NCBI RefSeq assembly: GCF_002078875.1
Contig: NC_034409.1
Location: 16,558,631-16,622,630, forward strand
Source: Numida meleagris
Lineage: Eukaryota; Chordata; Aves; Galliformes; Numididae
DNA length: 64,000 nucleotides
Direction of reading: 5' to 3'
The translations under genes were made by a program, and so were the position numbers. The notes beneath the pieces were generated by a model. The model did not search any database, was not told the DNA's origin, and worked only from the letters and a program-made list of their open reading frames with translations. Below, piece by piece: positions 46,749 through 59,891 of this stretch (the first letter of the stretch is position 1; every line of letters begins with the position of its first letter).

Positions 46749-48436
46749 AGGCTTACGAGCTATTAAAAATAAAAAAATAAATAAAGAAACAAACAGATAA
46801 ATTAAAGAATGTATCCTATTATTTCTAAAAGAATAGACTAATGTATTATCTCTTCTTTGCTCCTGTGTTAGACCATGTGAGATGAAAATTCCTGGAGTGT
46901 TGTCCTGAATAGGAGATACTCTGCAGATGGAAAATTGCAGCCAAATAGTTAAAATACTGCAAGTTTGAAAGTAGGGTTTTATAACAAAAAATGTCAAATT
47001 TCACAAATTCTTTACTCCTACTTACCTTAGCCCACTACCTTTACAGTAGCATGTACATTTATATAACTTGAGGAACAAATGCCTGTTTTGCTTTATTAAA
47101 TGGTTTTTGTTTACTTAAGGGTATAAGAAAACCAAGTTATTAATTAGCATGGTTGTCATGAGAGACATTTATGCTACTTGACAGGGTATAGTTTACTGAC
47201 TAAAACTTTTAAATTGAATACAAGTGTTACAGTCTCATTTGAGCAACATTATCTGCTGTTCCATCATGTCTTAAAATAAGGGTGATATTTTTTTCTTAGT
47301 GACAATGGGGAGTAAGATACATTTCTTAATTTAGGATGTCCTTTTAGTTGGTTGTGTCATTCATCACTGGGCTACAAGGGGTTGAGGGAAATTAAGGAGA
47401 AATTAAAGGTTCATTTGCACAGGGAAATTAACATGCTGTAAGGTGGACTTTGTGCAATGCACCATCGATTCTGTTTCTCACTTCCCAGACAGCAGATCTA
47501 ACTTGTACCTATCAAAAAAGTCCTTAATGCACTTTGAATCTTGTAGGTATCTCTGGGATCCTTATCACTTCAGCAGCCTGCATAAGCATTCTGCTGAAGT
47601 GACCAAATGTCTTACAGAAAAAGTGTCATGGTACTTACAAAGAACGACCTTATTTACCTTTTCAAACTGGTATTAGCCTAATGATTGTAGCCATGATAGC
47701 TGCAAGCATGTTGGAAAATGAATACATTCATGAAGTACTGAGTACATGTGGGTTTCCCCATAAAAGCAATACAAAAACCACCCCAAAACTAGCCCAAGGT
47801 GGTACTGTAGGTAGAAATATGAGTAGCAACAGTCCTAGACATAACAGTCTAGCAATCTGTATACTGATTGCTATATAGCAAGTCTGAACGTTATGAAAGT
47901 ACATGGTAAAATAGGTTTCTGATTTAAAACTTTGATGTAACTCACTATTTGTTAAAAGTAAATCTGTGTAATGTAGAATTACAGACAACAAAATTTTGCT
48001 ACATTTGAAATGCTATTCATAATTAATCCACTTTTTCTGATAAGCCCGTAACCTACCCAATAGCTATTTCATAGCTATCTTCCTATGATAACAGCTGACC
48101 AGCAGTATTGTGATGTTAGCTACAGAAATACTACTTTGGTTGAATGGTACTTTTATTAAAGATTTGAATACTGGAGAACTTCTCTCAGCATAATTAAGAC
48201 CTGCAGTATGTACTCTTGAGGCTCAATGCTAAAAATCTCACATAAGCTACGTAACATCTCTTTGGAGAAAGAAAGACACACTAAAATTTCCTTTTCTCTC
48301 TGACTCCTCTTCATATTTACTGAAGAGATCCCCTTATGAGCATCTTTGAGGATGCTGTTCTACGATTTTTCACCCAGACATGCTCCAGTTGCTACTATCT
48401 TTGGGAACATAAAATAAAAAATCAATAGAATTACTT
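46749..48436. other. Unique AT-rich sequence, no gene seen
   Basis: Includes an A/AAAT-rich stretch near 46765-46800. No exon was recognised. Confidence 0.6.
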
Positions 48437-48965
48437 AAACTGGAAGCAATCTCAGGAGGTCATCTGGTCCTAACAGCTGGTCAGAACAAGTTTATTTAGA
48501 TCAAGTTTATCACGATCTTCTCTGTTCACCTTCTGAATACCTCTCAAGATATTTGGAGCCTTTCTGGATATTTTAATTGAGTACTCTTATTGTGCAGATG
48601 TTTTCCTAATATCAAATTGGATTTTCACTTGTGGCAGCTTGTTTCTGATAGCTCTTACCTAATAATCATGAACCTCCAAGAAGAATCTGGTGTGCTTTTC
48701 TTCACATCCTCTAAGCTTTTAGTTGTACATAGCAGTGAGATTCCACTTCACCTTCTCTTCTCAGGATGGAACAAATCCAGTTCCCACAGGTTTTCTCCTT
48801 ACAATGTGTCCCATCCTTCTAAAGTTCTTGGTAGCTTTCTGTTGAGTTCACACCAGCAAATGATTAACTTTCCTGTACTGAAGAATGCAAAGCTAAACAC
48901 AGTACTCTAGATGTGATCCAATGAATGTTCAATAGTGGCAAATAATTACACTCTTCAGAATGTAA
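48437..48965 (-). mobile_element. Old, highly diverged CR1 LINE
   Basis: Read in reverse, the order of CR1 3' UTR (GGAGGTCATCTGGTCC on the forward strand near 48454), ORF2 C-terminus and the region upstream can be followed only loosely. Blocks like CTTCTCTTCTCAGGATGGAACA near 48752 match the reverse of the conserved LFSLEKR tract. Divergence is the highest of all CR1 copies here. Confidence 0.65.
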
Positions 48966-49712
48966 TGTTTGCATTTTGTCAGTCGTCATGAACCTATACT
49001 GATTGTCATGATTTTTTAAAGTGACAAAGTACAACCTTGTAACATCAGTTATGTTTCTCAGCAGAATCACACGCTTCCCTTTTCATCCCAGGGCCATGTA
49101 ATACATCCTGTTTAGCTAAGTGCTCTTTAACTGTTTTATCTGCTATAGATATAGCAGATATATCCTTCTCACTGTCAGTTTATGGTCCTGAGATGCCTAA
49201 GGCCAGGACTTAACTGTTAAAAACTGTGGGAAAAAAAAGATTCCTTTCCACTTCCTCTGCCTCATGTAGCTTCAGGCCCACATTTTCCCTAACTTGCCTT
49301 TTGTAGTTAGTGTACTTTTAGAAGCTTTTTAACAGCTTTTCCATATCTCCCTAGTTTCAGCTTCACCTGAACTTTGCCTTCCCTGTTTATCAGTAGTGGC
49401 CTTCTGCCATGGCTTATTTACTTTCTGTACATCAGAACTGATGATTCTTGTACTTTGAGGTGTCTTTCTTTGGATACCAACTAGCTCTCCTGAGCATCTT
49501 TGTCCTTCAGAGCAACACCCCTTGAGGTCTTGCCAAACTGCATAAGCTGAAACTGGTTCTCCTGAAAGCCACATTTGTGATTCTACTATTCATTATGCTC
49601 ACTTCTCTCAGGACCTTAAACTCTTATCTTGGGGACATTGGCACCTGCTGCCAACTCTGCTGTTATCCTTAATGTCCTTAATAAGGAAGATTCAGAAAAT
49701 TTGCTAGTTACA
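48966..49712. other. Unique sequence, no gene seen
   Basis: Contains a short near-palindrome CTGCTATAGATATAGCAG near 49139. No exon was recognised. Confidence 0.55.
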
Positions 49713-50282
49713 TTCATAGGATCATAGAATCATTAAAGTTGGAATAGATCTCTAAGATCATCTAGTTCAATCATCAACCCATCACCACCATGCCCACTAA
49801 AGCATCAAAGTCCCTAAGTGCCACATCTATATGTTTCTTGAACACCATCAGTAACTGTGACTCCACCACCACCCTGGGCAGCCTGTTCCAATGCCTCGCC
49901 ACTCTTTCTGAGAAAAAATCTTTCCTAATATCTAACCTGAACCTCCCCTGGCTCAACTGAGTGCATTACCTCTTGCTCTATTACTACTTATAACCTGGGA
50001 GAAAAGACTGACCCCCACGTCACCACAACCTCCTTTCAGGCAGTTGTAGAGAACAAAAAGGTCTCCTTTCAGCTTCCTCTTCTCCGAACTGAACAATCTC
50101 ATTAACCTCAACCTCTTCCCATCAGACTTGTGCTCCAGACCCCTCATCATCTTCCTTGTCCTTCTCTGGACACTTTCCAGTACCTCAGTGTCTTTCTTGT
50201 AGCGAAGGGCCCAAAATGGAACACAGTAATTGACGTGCAATTTCATCAGTGCTGAGTAAAGGGTTCCGATAAGCTTTTGTCT
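49713..50282 (-). mobile_element. CR1 LINE, 3' half of ORF2 plus tail
   Basis: The left edge is the reverse complement of the CR1 tail (ATAGGATCATAGAATC). The reverse-strand frames at 49774-49956 ([19 protein letters not shown]) and 49953-50303 (VQRRTRKMMRGLEH) encode consecutive parts of the CR1 ORF2 C-terminus, separated by a single frame change. It is one of the better-kept coding remnants in the window, and it matches the subtype at 2262 and 55425. Confidence 0.9.
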
Positions 50283-50896
50283 TAGAAGACAATAATACCA
50301 CATTAGGTAGTCATTTTCAGAAGAATAATATGTCTGTCATTAAAATAAATATTAGATATATTTGTTCTCCTCTCTTGACTCTCCAGAGAACACACAGTCC
50401 TTTTGACAAAATGATGGTTCATTTTTTTGTTTACTGTATCAGCAAAGCTGAAGAACACATGATAAAATCAGGAAAAGTTAAATCTAGAGACTTATAATCT
50501 AAGACTTTTCCCCTAAGGTTTTAGGGTCGGAGGAGGAAATAATACCTCCTTATGGTAATATCTCTCACTTGTTTTTGCTTCCAGACATGTACTCTAAGCT
50601 TCAGGCTTGGTCTTAGAGCAATATAAAATGTTTTCTACTCCAATAGTCTTACTATTAATTGTTATCTGGAATGTTATATTCTTCCACTAAAGTAGAGAGG
50701 CAACAATTGCACTTAGAGCTTATTACAAAATTATCAGAAGTGTTCTTACTATAGAATTTGAGATTTTTTTTCATTTTTGATTCTTTTTATCGCCACAACA
50801 ATTACAACCGTAAGGCACACGTTTCCAATACCACTTCAGGTTGAGTGAGCATGATTTCAGTTAGATCAAGGCTACAGAACAGGGTCTAGAAATATT

Positions 50897-50946
50897 TTTT
50901 TGTTTAAGTTTGCATAAGACATTTTTGTTTAAATTTGCATAAGACA
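50897..50946 (+). repeat. 25-bp tandem duplication
   Basis: TTTTTGTTTAAGTTTGCATA plus AGACA is followed directly by a second copy with one change (AAGTTT to AAATTT). Confidence 0.9.
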
Positions 50947-52516
50947 AATGTTAAGTACACTCTGACACTAGTGGAAGAAAAAAAATTAAGGCTGTAATAT
51001 TTTATGGCAGTTCTCTGATAAGAGTTTCAATACTTAAATACACCCTTGTATCAAGATTAATTAAATGATGATTGCATTAATCTACACTCACGTTTTTACT
51101 GTGAATCCATGGACACCTAAAGGACAATTCATACAGTTGTCTAAAAGTATATTAAAGTAAAAGTTTATACACAAGACTCCGCTTTCTCATATAGTAAAGA
51201 ATAGATAATTGTTGATAAAATTTTGACAAAAGTTAATGAAATTTTTATGAGTTTCTAATTCAGAGTATATTAATGTGTCACAGTGGAAGTGCTCTTTAAA
51301 TATTCAAATCCTGAAAATGTATTCAGGAGCATATGGTACAAGTAAAAATAATTTTAACATCCAAAGTTAACGAGAAAGTTGTGTGCTATGGCACTCTAAC
51401 TGTAATAGGTACTGTACTTCTCAACTCTACAAGAGATTTAGGTCCAATCTGCTGTCATAGGAGACAATTTCCACTAAAAGCCATAGAAGTAAATAGAAGC
51501 ATGACAACATTAAAACACTGTTGTGATAGTTTCCCGAGAACCTGAGCTTTTCCTTTTTGGAGTTGCAAATCCAGTTATTCCCTTGACATCTGAATGAGCA
51601 AAACAGCAAATGCACTGAAGAACTAGGAAAATATTCTTTTAATTGACTAACGGAAGTGCTGAATCATTTCTAATTCATAGAATAGGTAGGTAAAATATCT
51701 ATCAAATTCATAAGCTACATGATATCTTTTCTTAACTATCCACATGAGCATCTTTACTGTCTGTTACAGAAGACAGCTTCTTCTTATCTGTCCTCTCGTG
51801 TCATAATCAATGTTCTTAGTTCTTATTTATTATCTTTCAAACTGCTTTAAAAAACTTCAGCATTTTATTTTAAGATATTGCTCACCGCTAAGAACTTACA
51901 AATTATTTAAGTTTTATGGTGGATTAAAAATGTTTTTCACATAGTTAACATGTTTATTTATAAACTTAAGACCACTATAAAGAAAATCAGAGGAGGACAA
52001 AGCTGCAAACTCAATGGGTGGGCTGTGCAGCTATGGGTATGCGTGAGCATATTCCATACTGATTTTAACTGGTAAAAAAATGGAGGGTTCTAATCCTGCC
52101 CCACAGTGTTTCAGGGAGTTTGGAGATAGTTTCTAGCTGAGCAGAAAATACATTCCAGGCATACAGCCAAAACAGGGAATGGTAGAAGAGAGAACCAAGG
52201 GGGAACTGAAAATAAGAGACACTGTCAAAGTGCAGAGTCCAAGAGAGGAGAGTTTAATTACCAGCAAGATATTATGTAAACACGTGGACGGAATTGGTGA
52301 ATATTCAGAATTAAGCTTCTCATCAAAAAGTGAATAGAAAGTGACAGTTAGAATGTGAACAGCTGCTGAACGGGCAGCTAGAGATAAGAAAAAAGCATCT
52401 AGATAGAGAAGATTAGCATTAAAAAGGAAGTTAAAAAACAATAACGAGTAAGGGAACTATAATTGGTTTTTTAATATTATTTTTACTGCCTTTCTGCTGG
52501 GAGCTGTTTTCCTTGG

Positions 52517-52547
52517 TGGAGAGTGATAGTGAGATCAGCACTCTCCA
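52517..52547. repeat. 9-bp inverted repeat
   Basis: TGGAGAGTG (52517-52525) and CACTCTCCA (52539-52547) are perfect inverted copies with a 13-base spacer. No run of T typical of a polymerase III terminator follows, and there is no other sign of an RNA gene. Confidence 0.8.
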
Positions 52548-53621
52548 AAATTTTATTAAAGAAAAAAACAAGTGCAGAAAAGACAAGATTTTTGTGATCA
52601 GATGCAGCAAAGCTTAAGTCCATTCCAATCTATCAATTCTTATAAGTACAGAGTAGAAGAAAATTAGGTACTTAAATGCTTTGAATAACTAGAGTATTTG
52701 TGCAAATTTTGCTTTTTGAATGTCTTTTGGCTTTCAAGCACTTGGGCCATAGATTCATTGAAGCCTCCTATGCATGACAGCCTATTGCTGTATCACTATA
52801 GTAAACACAGTAAATTCTACCCAATTATTTGTCTCATTGAGAATTTCTTCACCTAAACTGCAGTTCATCCTTAAACTTTCTAAGAAATACACCGTATGAA
52901 TTAGCAACAGTAGAAATACAGTTGAACATAGGCAATGAATGTGGAGTGTCAATCACAGAAATGTTTTTACTTGGAGTACAGTGGTTAATTCAAATGAGGA
53001 GAATAAGAAAAATCTCCCTGTTTTCTCTCTTCAATGACTCTACAGGTACCATAATGTCTTGGTAGAAGAATAAATAATTCCCTTCCTATTTATATATCTC
53101 TTGGTTTATATTAGAACATTTTAATATATCATGACATGTTATTTACCCTGGTACCCAGATACCAGGATGTGCGTAGTCTACCAACCCCATAATTCTTACA
53201 AGTAAATAACTGTTTCAAGATTGTATGCTGAAAGGCCAAGGTTAAGTGAGACTCTAAACATTTTTCAATAATACAGTGTCTCAACAACAACACTATACAG
53301 ACCAAAACAGAGTAACTTGATTTCCGGAATTAAAGTTCTAGATTATTTCCACACCAGAGATGGCATTCCATAAATCTAAAAGAGAAAAAAATCTATTAGA
53401 ACAATCAAGATTCAAATATACAATGAAAACTGACTGACAGGTGTGTCAGCTTTTACATGACTAAGGTTGTTTCAGTTTGCTAGTCAAAAGTTCTTCACAC
53501 GCTATGAAGAAACACAATATAAAAACCCCTTCAGGTTAAAGCAAGAGTCACTAAGTAATAACCCCATTTCATATTGCTTCCAAAGAATATATATACAAGT
53601 ATATGAAAGTATAAAAATCAC

Positions 53622-53985
53622 ACAATCATAGAAAAGTTGAAGTTGGTGGGGACATCTATGAAGGACGCCCCGAAAGTAATGTGTCCTATTTTATTATGTT
53701 AGCCCACAAACTCAGAGGCAGATATTGGTGCAATGGCGGTAAAAGTTGAACCTTCTCATCAATATTTCATTACATTTTGTGGCCTTGCAACTGATGGCAG
53801 AAAAGCGCAGTCTGACAAAATGACATTGTTGCATTATGTTTAACTCAGCTAGCATTAGGACCTTCAGTGCCTTTTCTGCCAAGCTGCTTTCCAGTCAGTC
53901 AGCTTGTTTAGGTACACAGTGTTATTTCTCCCTATCTGTAGAACTCAACATTTCTCTTTGTTGAGCTGCTTGAATTTCTCCAGTA
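53622..53985 (-). mobile_element. CR1 LINE split by a mariner fragment
   Basis: 53622-53658 carries the reverse-complement CR1 tail (CAATCATAGAAAAG) and a short UTR piece. 53868-53985 resembles reverse CR1 ORF2 sequence (CCAAGCTGCTTTCCAG and a TTTCTCTTTGTTGAGC block). The mariner fragment at 53659-53826 lies between them. The two CR1 parts are not adjacent in a normal CR1, so they may be two separate insertions or one deleted copy. Confidence 0.6.
53659..53826 (+). mobile_element. Mariner left-end fragment
   Basis: After a TA at 53657-53658 the 18-base end TGAAGGACGCCCCGAAAG corresponds to the end of the mariner at 24845. The next 150 bp match that copy up to the CTGACAAAATGACAT block near 53813-53826, where the match stops. 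The right end is missing. Confidence 0.85.
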
Positions 53986-55289
53986 AAAGTCCGAAACTGT
54001 AGTAATTTAGATTATAGTAACATTATTCATTTTTTTTTATACACAAGACATTGATACAAAGTTCAATGACAGATTTCTGTAGCCTCTTTTCATGAGTACA
54101 CTGCCACTATTGTATTAAATCAGTCTCATTTTTTTTTTTTCACCCATAAAGCCATTCTTGTAGCACCTTTCAGTAAAATATTCCCAATTTCTTACAGTCT
54201 TACATTTTTGTTTATGATGAAGCTGCTACGGAACTAGTGTAATTTTAGAAAGCTCACAAATCTCTTCAAGAAATTTCCTGCTTTCTCTTTTCTTTTCCTT
54301 ATACTGTTTATACTGTATATATACTGTTTATACTGTTCAGCACTCATCTTTTAAAATTCTCAGTTTCCTATTATGAGAAGAATCAAAGAATTAAGAAATC
54401 AGTAATTCTTCAAAATTATTTCAATATTTGAAATTAGACAAAAATGTATTTTTTTGTAAATCCCTTTATAATTTTTGCTCAGAAGTTCCAAAATTTTGGA
54501 TTGCAGTTTTCAGTTATGAGTAGTTAGAAACTAATAGACATAGTGTTCTCTGAGTTTTATAAATGTCCTATTTGAGACTGAAAATATAAGGACTGTTATT
54601 TCCTTGAAGCTGTTTGCAATGAAATAGATGTTACAAATGTGGTGATATATTGTATAAAACAAAATGGATTAATATATATTTATTTAATATTTTGAGTTTT
54701 CTTAAGGGCATTTTCTCTTAGGAAAAATATGTTAGGGTTTATTGTACAGGATTGTTTACCAGATTTTGAAAGGTGTTTAAAATCATCTCCAAAAAAAGAA
54801 TTTATAGGAGAGGGCTTTCAAGAGCATAAGAATTTAAGACTAATGTATGTAAAACAATAAAGACAGTTCTTATTTATAATATTTCCAATTCTAAATATAG
54901 AGAATTCCATGGCAATGATATCTACAACTAGCTGCGTATAAAAAAGAAAGAACAAAAAACCTAGCACACTAAAAGCACTTAATTGTGGAATTGAGAAAGG
55001 TAAATCAACAGCCTTTTTTTAAACCATCTATACTATTTTTAACATTTGGAAAAAAAAAAAAAAACCTTGTAAATTTATTTTGGGAAAATATTTTGTACTG
55101 AATTCCTCTCAGTGCAATACTAGAGTATCATACCATTATTTTCTCCATTACTCTACGGAGCACCAAGCAGTAAAGAACAGGGCACTACATGGGTATCTGT
55201 GTTTTATTAAAAACAGATGGAATACCAGCATATGGAGTATATGTGTAGTGTCCCAGCATTTTTTTCAAAGTAAAACTGAAGCATTATCC
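53986..55289. other. Unique AT-rich sequence, no gene seen
   Basis: Contains a TATACTGT-rich run at 54301-54340. No exon was recognised. Confidence 0.6.
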
Positions 55290-55424
55290 CTGGGAGAAAC
55301 TGCCAAAAATTCTGAGGACAGACAGTCCAGGGAATTGTGCAGTCTCTCCATCCCTGAAGATTTTCTAGATATAACCCTGGATTGTCTGGTCTGACTTCAG
55401 TGCCTAGAGCATGTGGTTGGATAA
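55290..55424 (+). mobile_element. CR1-like fragment without tail
   Basis: Blocks such as GTGCAGTCTCTCCATCCCTG and GAAGATTTTCTAG resemble the ORF2 end and UTR of a CR1 subtype. It is interrupted at about 55424 by the next CR1 piece. Confidence 0.55.
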
Positions 55425-55716
55425 AGTGCATGGGGCTACATGATATCCACCTGAGGGTACTGAAGGAGCTGGTGGAAGTGATTGCCAAGCCGCTTTCCAT
55501 CATATGTAAGCATTCCTGGTAAACTGGGGTGAAAGAGTGGTGAGGCATTGGAACAGGCTGCCCAGGGAGATGGTGGAGTCACTATTTCTGGAGGTTTTCA
55601 AGAAACGTGTAGATGTAGCACTGAGGGACATGCATTGGTGGGTATGGTGGTGATGGGCTGATGATTGAACAAGATGATCTTAGAAGTCTTTTCCTACTTT
55701 AATGATTCTATGATTC
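55425..55716 (+). mobile_element. CR1 LINE with internal deletion and tail
   Basis: 55425-55523 matches the start of the CR1 RT domain (GTACTGAAGGAGCTGGTGGA). The sequence then jumps to the ORF2 end at about 55530 (GAGGCATTGGAACAGGCTGC, AAGAAACGTGTAGATGTAGC) and finishes with the tandem GATTCTATGATTCTATGAT tail at 55702-55721. About 1 kb of the LINE between these points is missing. Confidence 0.85.
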
Positions 55717-57704
55717 TATGATAACAGTCCTCCTAATTTCCCTTCCGACCTAAATGAGTCTTTTGCTGTTTCTTACAATACCAGCATACATTTAAATTTT
55801 TCAGATTTTCCTTGAAGGTATTTTGAAATACCAGTTCACATCTACTGAGTAACTAAACCTACTTTCTGATATTGGTCAGTACTTGTTCTCTTGTTGGCTT
55901 CAGTTCCTTGTTCCTTCTTTATGCACCAGATTCCACATTACCTTCTATCTTGCTGTTCTCTTCCTGAACTCAGATCAGTGGGTGTTCCTAGTCTTTGTGT
56001 GCCAATGCTTTTCACCCTGAACTGGCATTATTTGCTCCTTAATCTAATGCCTACTCAGGCAGTTCAAGCACTTAAACCAAGATGATAAGTACAACTGCAT
56101 CTAATAATTGATAGCTTGATAGTTTTTAGAGCCAATAAGTTAGTACTTTATTGTAGTCCTCAGCCCTTTGAGTAGCAGGAAGATGAGGCAGATTGATTGG
56201 AGGTGGTCCATATAGAGATATGACAAATATGGGAGCTGGGCTTGTTGTTAGAACTTCATAAGCTAGGAATTACTGCTCTTAAAAAAAAATCACCCCCTCC
56301 CTTTTTTTTTTTAGTTAGAACCAGTTCATTCAAGACATCATGGAGCAGAATCATGAAGGCATGTAACAAAGCATTTTTTGTCATAAATGAGAAAAGTTTT
56401 GTATAACCTGACTGAATACTCCATTAGTTGTTCATTCTGGATTTTGTATTATTATGACCATGTATGCTTCCAGCCATTTAATCTGTCACAGAGAATTCTT
56501 TGTGCTTTTGCATCCCAATGCTTATGGCTTCCTATCTCTAAATTACACTTCTTTGGAAAAAGTCATGCAACCTGACTCAGAAAGAAAACAAATACATGCA
56601 AATGAAGAAAAAGTTCAAACTAATACTGAATATGGAATGAGATGATAAGATTAATCCAGGCATCTAACTCTGACAATGATTTCAACCCAAGGCACTATTT
56701 TCCACTAACTACACATGATTCAGAATAAGAAATGAAATTAGAGAAAATGAACATGGAGGAAAAGAATGCCCCATCCCAAAAAAGATAATTCAAGAAAAAT
56801 TGGTGTCTTGACAGAAAAAGAACACTGAAAGAGAAAAGAGTTTGGATGATCTTGTTTATCTATTATTAGGTTTCCCAAAACGCTTTTGTTTGTAAGCACT
56901 CTAGAAATAGAACTTACTTCCAGCTTCAAGTAAGAAAGATTTTGAGTAAATGCTCAAATAAATATTTGACTCAAAAGTTATTTTCAACTGCAGTGTTCAG
57001 GACTCAGGTTATAAAGCTTAATATTACTTAGGGCTTGAACTGAGCGATTAATTCATATCTAGCAATCTATTTGATAAATTTTGTTCTCTTCTGTGCATAT
57101 ATTTTCTATGAAGAGATTGATTTTTCTCTAATTTATTCAGTACTTGAAATTATTATTCAAATAATTTATTTGAACAATTCCTGGTTGGTAAATTGTTTGA
57201 AAGGAGATCACTGGAAATGATGAATGTTGAGCATGCATTTCCACAGCAGGTCTTCTTTACTACTAAAAGATCACTATTTCTTGAGGTTAAATATGGATTC
57301 AAACATCTTTAGACGTTGTACATTGATAAAGGTTTGTTCTCACTCTTTCACTGAATGTACTGATGTACTTCAGACAAGAAAGCAAATCTTTGAAAATTTA
57401 ATAGTATTCCCCCCCTCTCCTTTTTTTTTTTTTTTTTGTTAATAACTAAGAGAGACTGGGAATTTCATGGGCATTTTATGAAACTCACAACAATGACTTA
57501 TAATGTATCACAGTGTAACTCTAACCAGTTATTAAAAAGTAATAGAAAAAATCTTATCCACACACACCTATATATCTCTTCTTAACAACAGAATAAAAAA
57601 AATCACTTTATATGATATTAAAATGTCTCTTTGTATATCTTCGGTGATATTTTACCCATTTGAAGACTTCTTAATTTAAATATATTTTTATTTTGAACTT
57701 GTAA

Positions 57705-57754
57705 TTACATAATTTTTAATTATGTAAAATATATAAGGTAATTAATTACCTTAT
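57705..57754. repeat. Two adjacent AT-rich palindromes
   Basis: TTACATAATT (57705-57714) and AATTATGTAA (57718-57727) form perfect 10-bp arms with a three-base loop. Five bases later, a perfect 22-bp palindrome centred on TTAATTAA spans 57733-57754. Confidence 0.93.
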
Positions 57755-59891
57755 TTTTTTCCAGAATTTTGAAGTCATGACACAGGAATCTGAGTCTTTG
57801 TGGGATGAACAGGTCTGTCACAGATTGTGTGACTAAATAATTGAGATATTGAAAGAAAACCCAGATGAAAACAAACAAAAATCCTAACATAAAACTTTCA
57901 GCAATGTTTTGGAAGGTGCAGTTCTCGATTATTTTTTCCTTGATAACTGATAAGTCTGATCCTTATCTCCAAGAAAATGTCCTAGATTCTATATTTCAGT
58001 CTGGCAGAGATTTCCTTCTGTGCATCATTAATGGCCTCACCAAGTGCTCAGAGTGCTACTTTTCACAACTTTGATTAGAATTTCGTTTAGTGAAATAACA
58101 TTAAAACACATAATTTTCTATAACAACTAAAAATTACACATGAAGCTAAGTACTAACGCATCTAAGGCACTAAAGTATCTAAGCACTGAAGCATCAAACA
58201 CTTAGCTCGTGCTCCATTCCTGTAAAAAGTATACTAAAAGTCTCTGTTATTTTTATTATTACAACAAAGTTCAAATTTTATATTTTATTTTTATGTTAAT
58301 ATTTTATGTATCAATTTGAAACAGTAGTAAAAATGATTTGAGAATTTCCTTCTTATCATTGACAATTCCCTCTTTAGACATGTTATCCTACAAAAGAATT
58401 AGAGATGTTTTGTATTGTCACACTGTTTAAACAAAATCATTTTAAGTCCTCTACTGCATTCCCCATAGAAGCTACACCACAGATTTTTGGTATGGGAAAT
58501 CAAGGAAATCAACAACTGCAAAAATTCTTCAGTACTTTTCTACTTAACACTCATCACAGCTTTGTGGTAAATTCAGCATGGCAGATAATTTCCTAATGTT
58601 TCAAAGCCTTCTTTTAGTAATCTATAAATTAATGTTTGGAATCTTCAGTAATTACTGGTTGTAAAGTTTTAGTTACTTTTCTGCCCTCAGAATCTTTCAA
58701 AGCCTTTTCTGATTTGGCTCTGTGTTATTGATGCAACTGTCAAAAACAGCAAAACTGAATGAGAAGCTAGTTTGGAGGAAAAAATGTGTGCAAAAGAGTT
58801 TAGAAGCTGTCCTTTTCTGATGATTTAAACACATCTGAAACATATCTTCATATAAGACCTGAACGGTATTTTTTTAAAATTCCATTATTTCTTTCAGTGC
58901 AACAATACAATCACTCTACTGTGTGGAGACAGCAATAAATAGTTTAGCATAAATCCTTGATGAATTATTTCTTCCTTCTTCCAGTTTATATCTTAAAGGG
59001 GATTCTACCAATTATCTGCATTGACAAAGTTTAGCAGTATCCAAAATCTGTTTTCCAGAGAAAATAATCTCCCTTAGTCAGGGAGAAAGTCAATGAAAGT
59101 CCCTTAGAATTATGTACGAATAATATTAATCTCAATGTAGATTAAGCACATTCTATAAGTACAAAAATTATATAACCTCCGGACAGGACAGACAGCAATA
59201 TATTTTGATGCAAGTTGCTGAAAGAAAAAAATAGCTACCTTAAAACATTTAAGTGAATAATCCTAAATACTAAATGCTCCAACTTCTTTTTACAAAAGAG
59301 ATTTTTACCTCCCAGGAACCTGGTTGCAGCAATTGGTCTGAACTACTTAGAGGAATTACAAGGTCTGCCAGCTTTCTTTCTTTACTTATCTTTTTGCTTA
59401 TTATTATCTAATTCACTGGGGCCACTATAGACTTTTAAACATCACTATTTTGAAACAAGAAAAACAGTACGATATGAATCCCCAAAGTTATTATCGAGGA
59501 CAAACATCCTCCAATGTTGTTATATTTATTGTCTGATGTATATTAAGAAAAAAAGGTGATTACCAGGAGCTGTGTGAAATGACTGTGGGATTATGTGGAA
59601 AAAAACCATTCTTAATATTAAATTTGATCTGTATTTCTCAGAACAGTGTCACTTCTGTTAATACACTGTGAAATCTAACCAGATTAAGGCATAAATAGGT
59701 TTGATTTTGGTGTTTTTGTCTTGCCTGTGACAAGTGTTTCATGTGCTGACTTTCAACTTAATGCATGCCAAACTGATAAATGTTTAGCAGACTATCAAAG
59801 CATGGATTTTGCTTTTCGTGAGAATTGAAACCAATCTCTGGGAGATGGTATACCTAATGGTGAAATGAAGGAAACCAATTTGCAGGGAATA

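Larger units (their letters stand above)
50283..53621. other. Unique AT-rich sequence with small repeats
   Basis: Contains the tandem duplication at 50897-50946 and the inverted repeat at 52517-52547. No exon was recognised. Confidence 0.55.

Noticed and set aside
46385..46753. Target duplication around the type A LTR at 46390
   Set aside because: The five bases on the two sides (GGTCA and the bases after 46748) do not match.
52517..52547. Small structured RNA gene
   Set aside because: Only one short hairpin, with no promoter boxes or terminator-like T run next to it.
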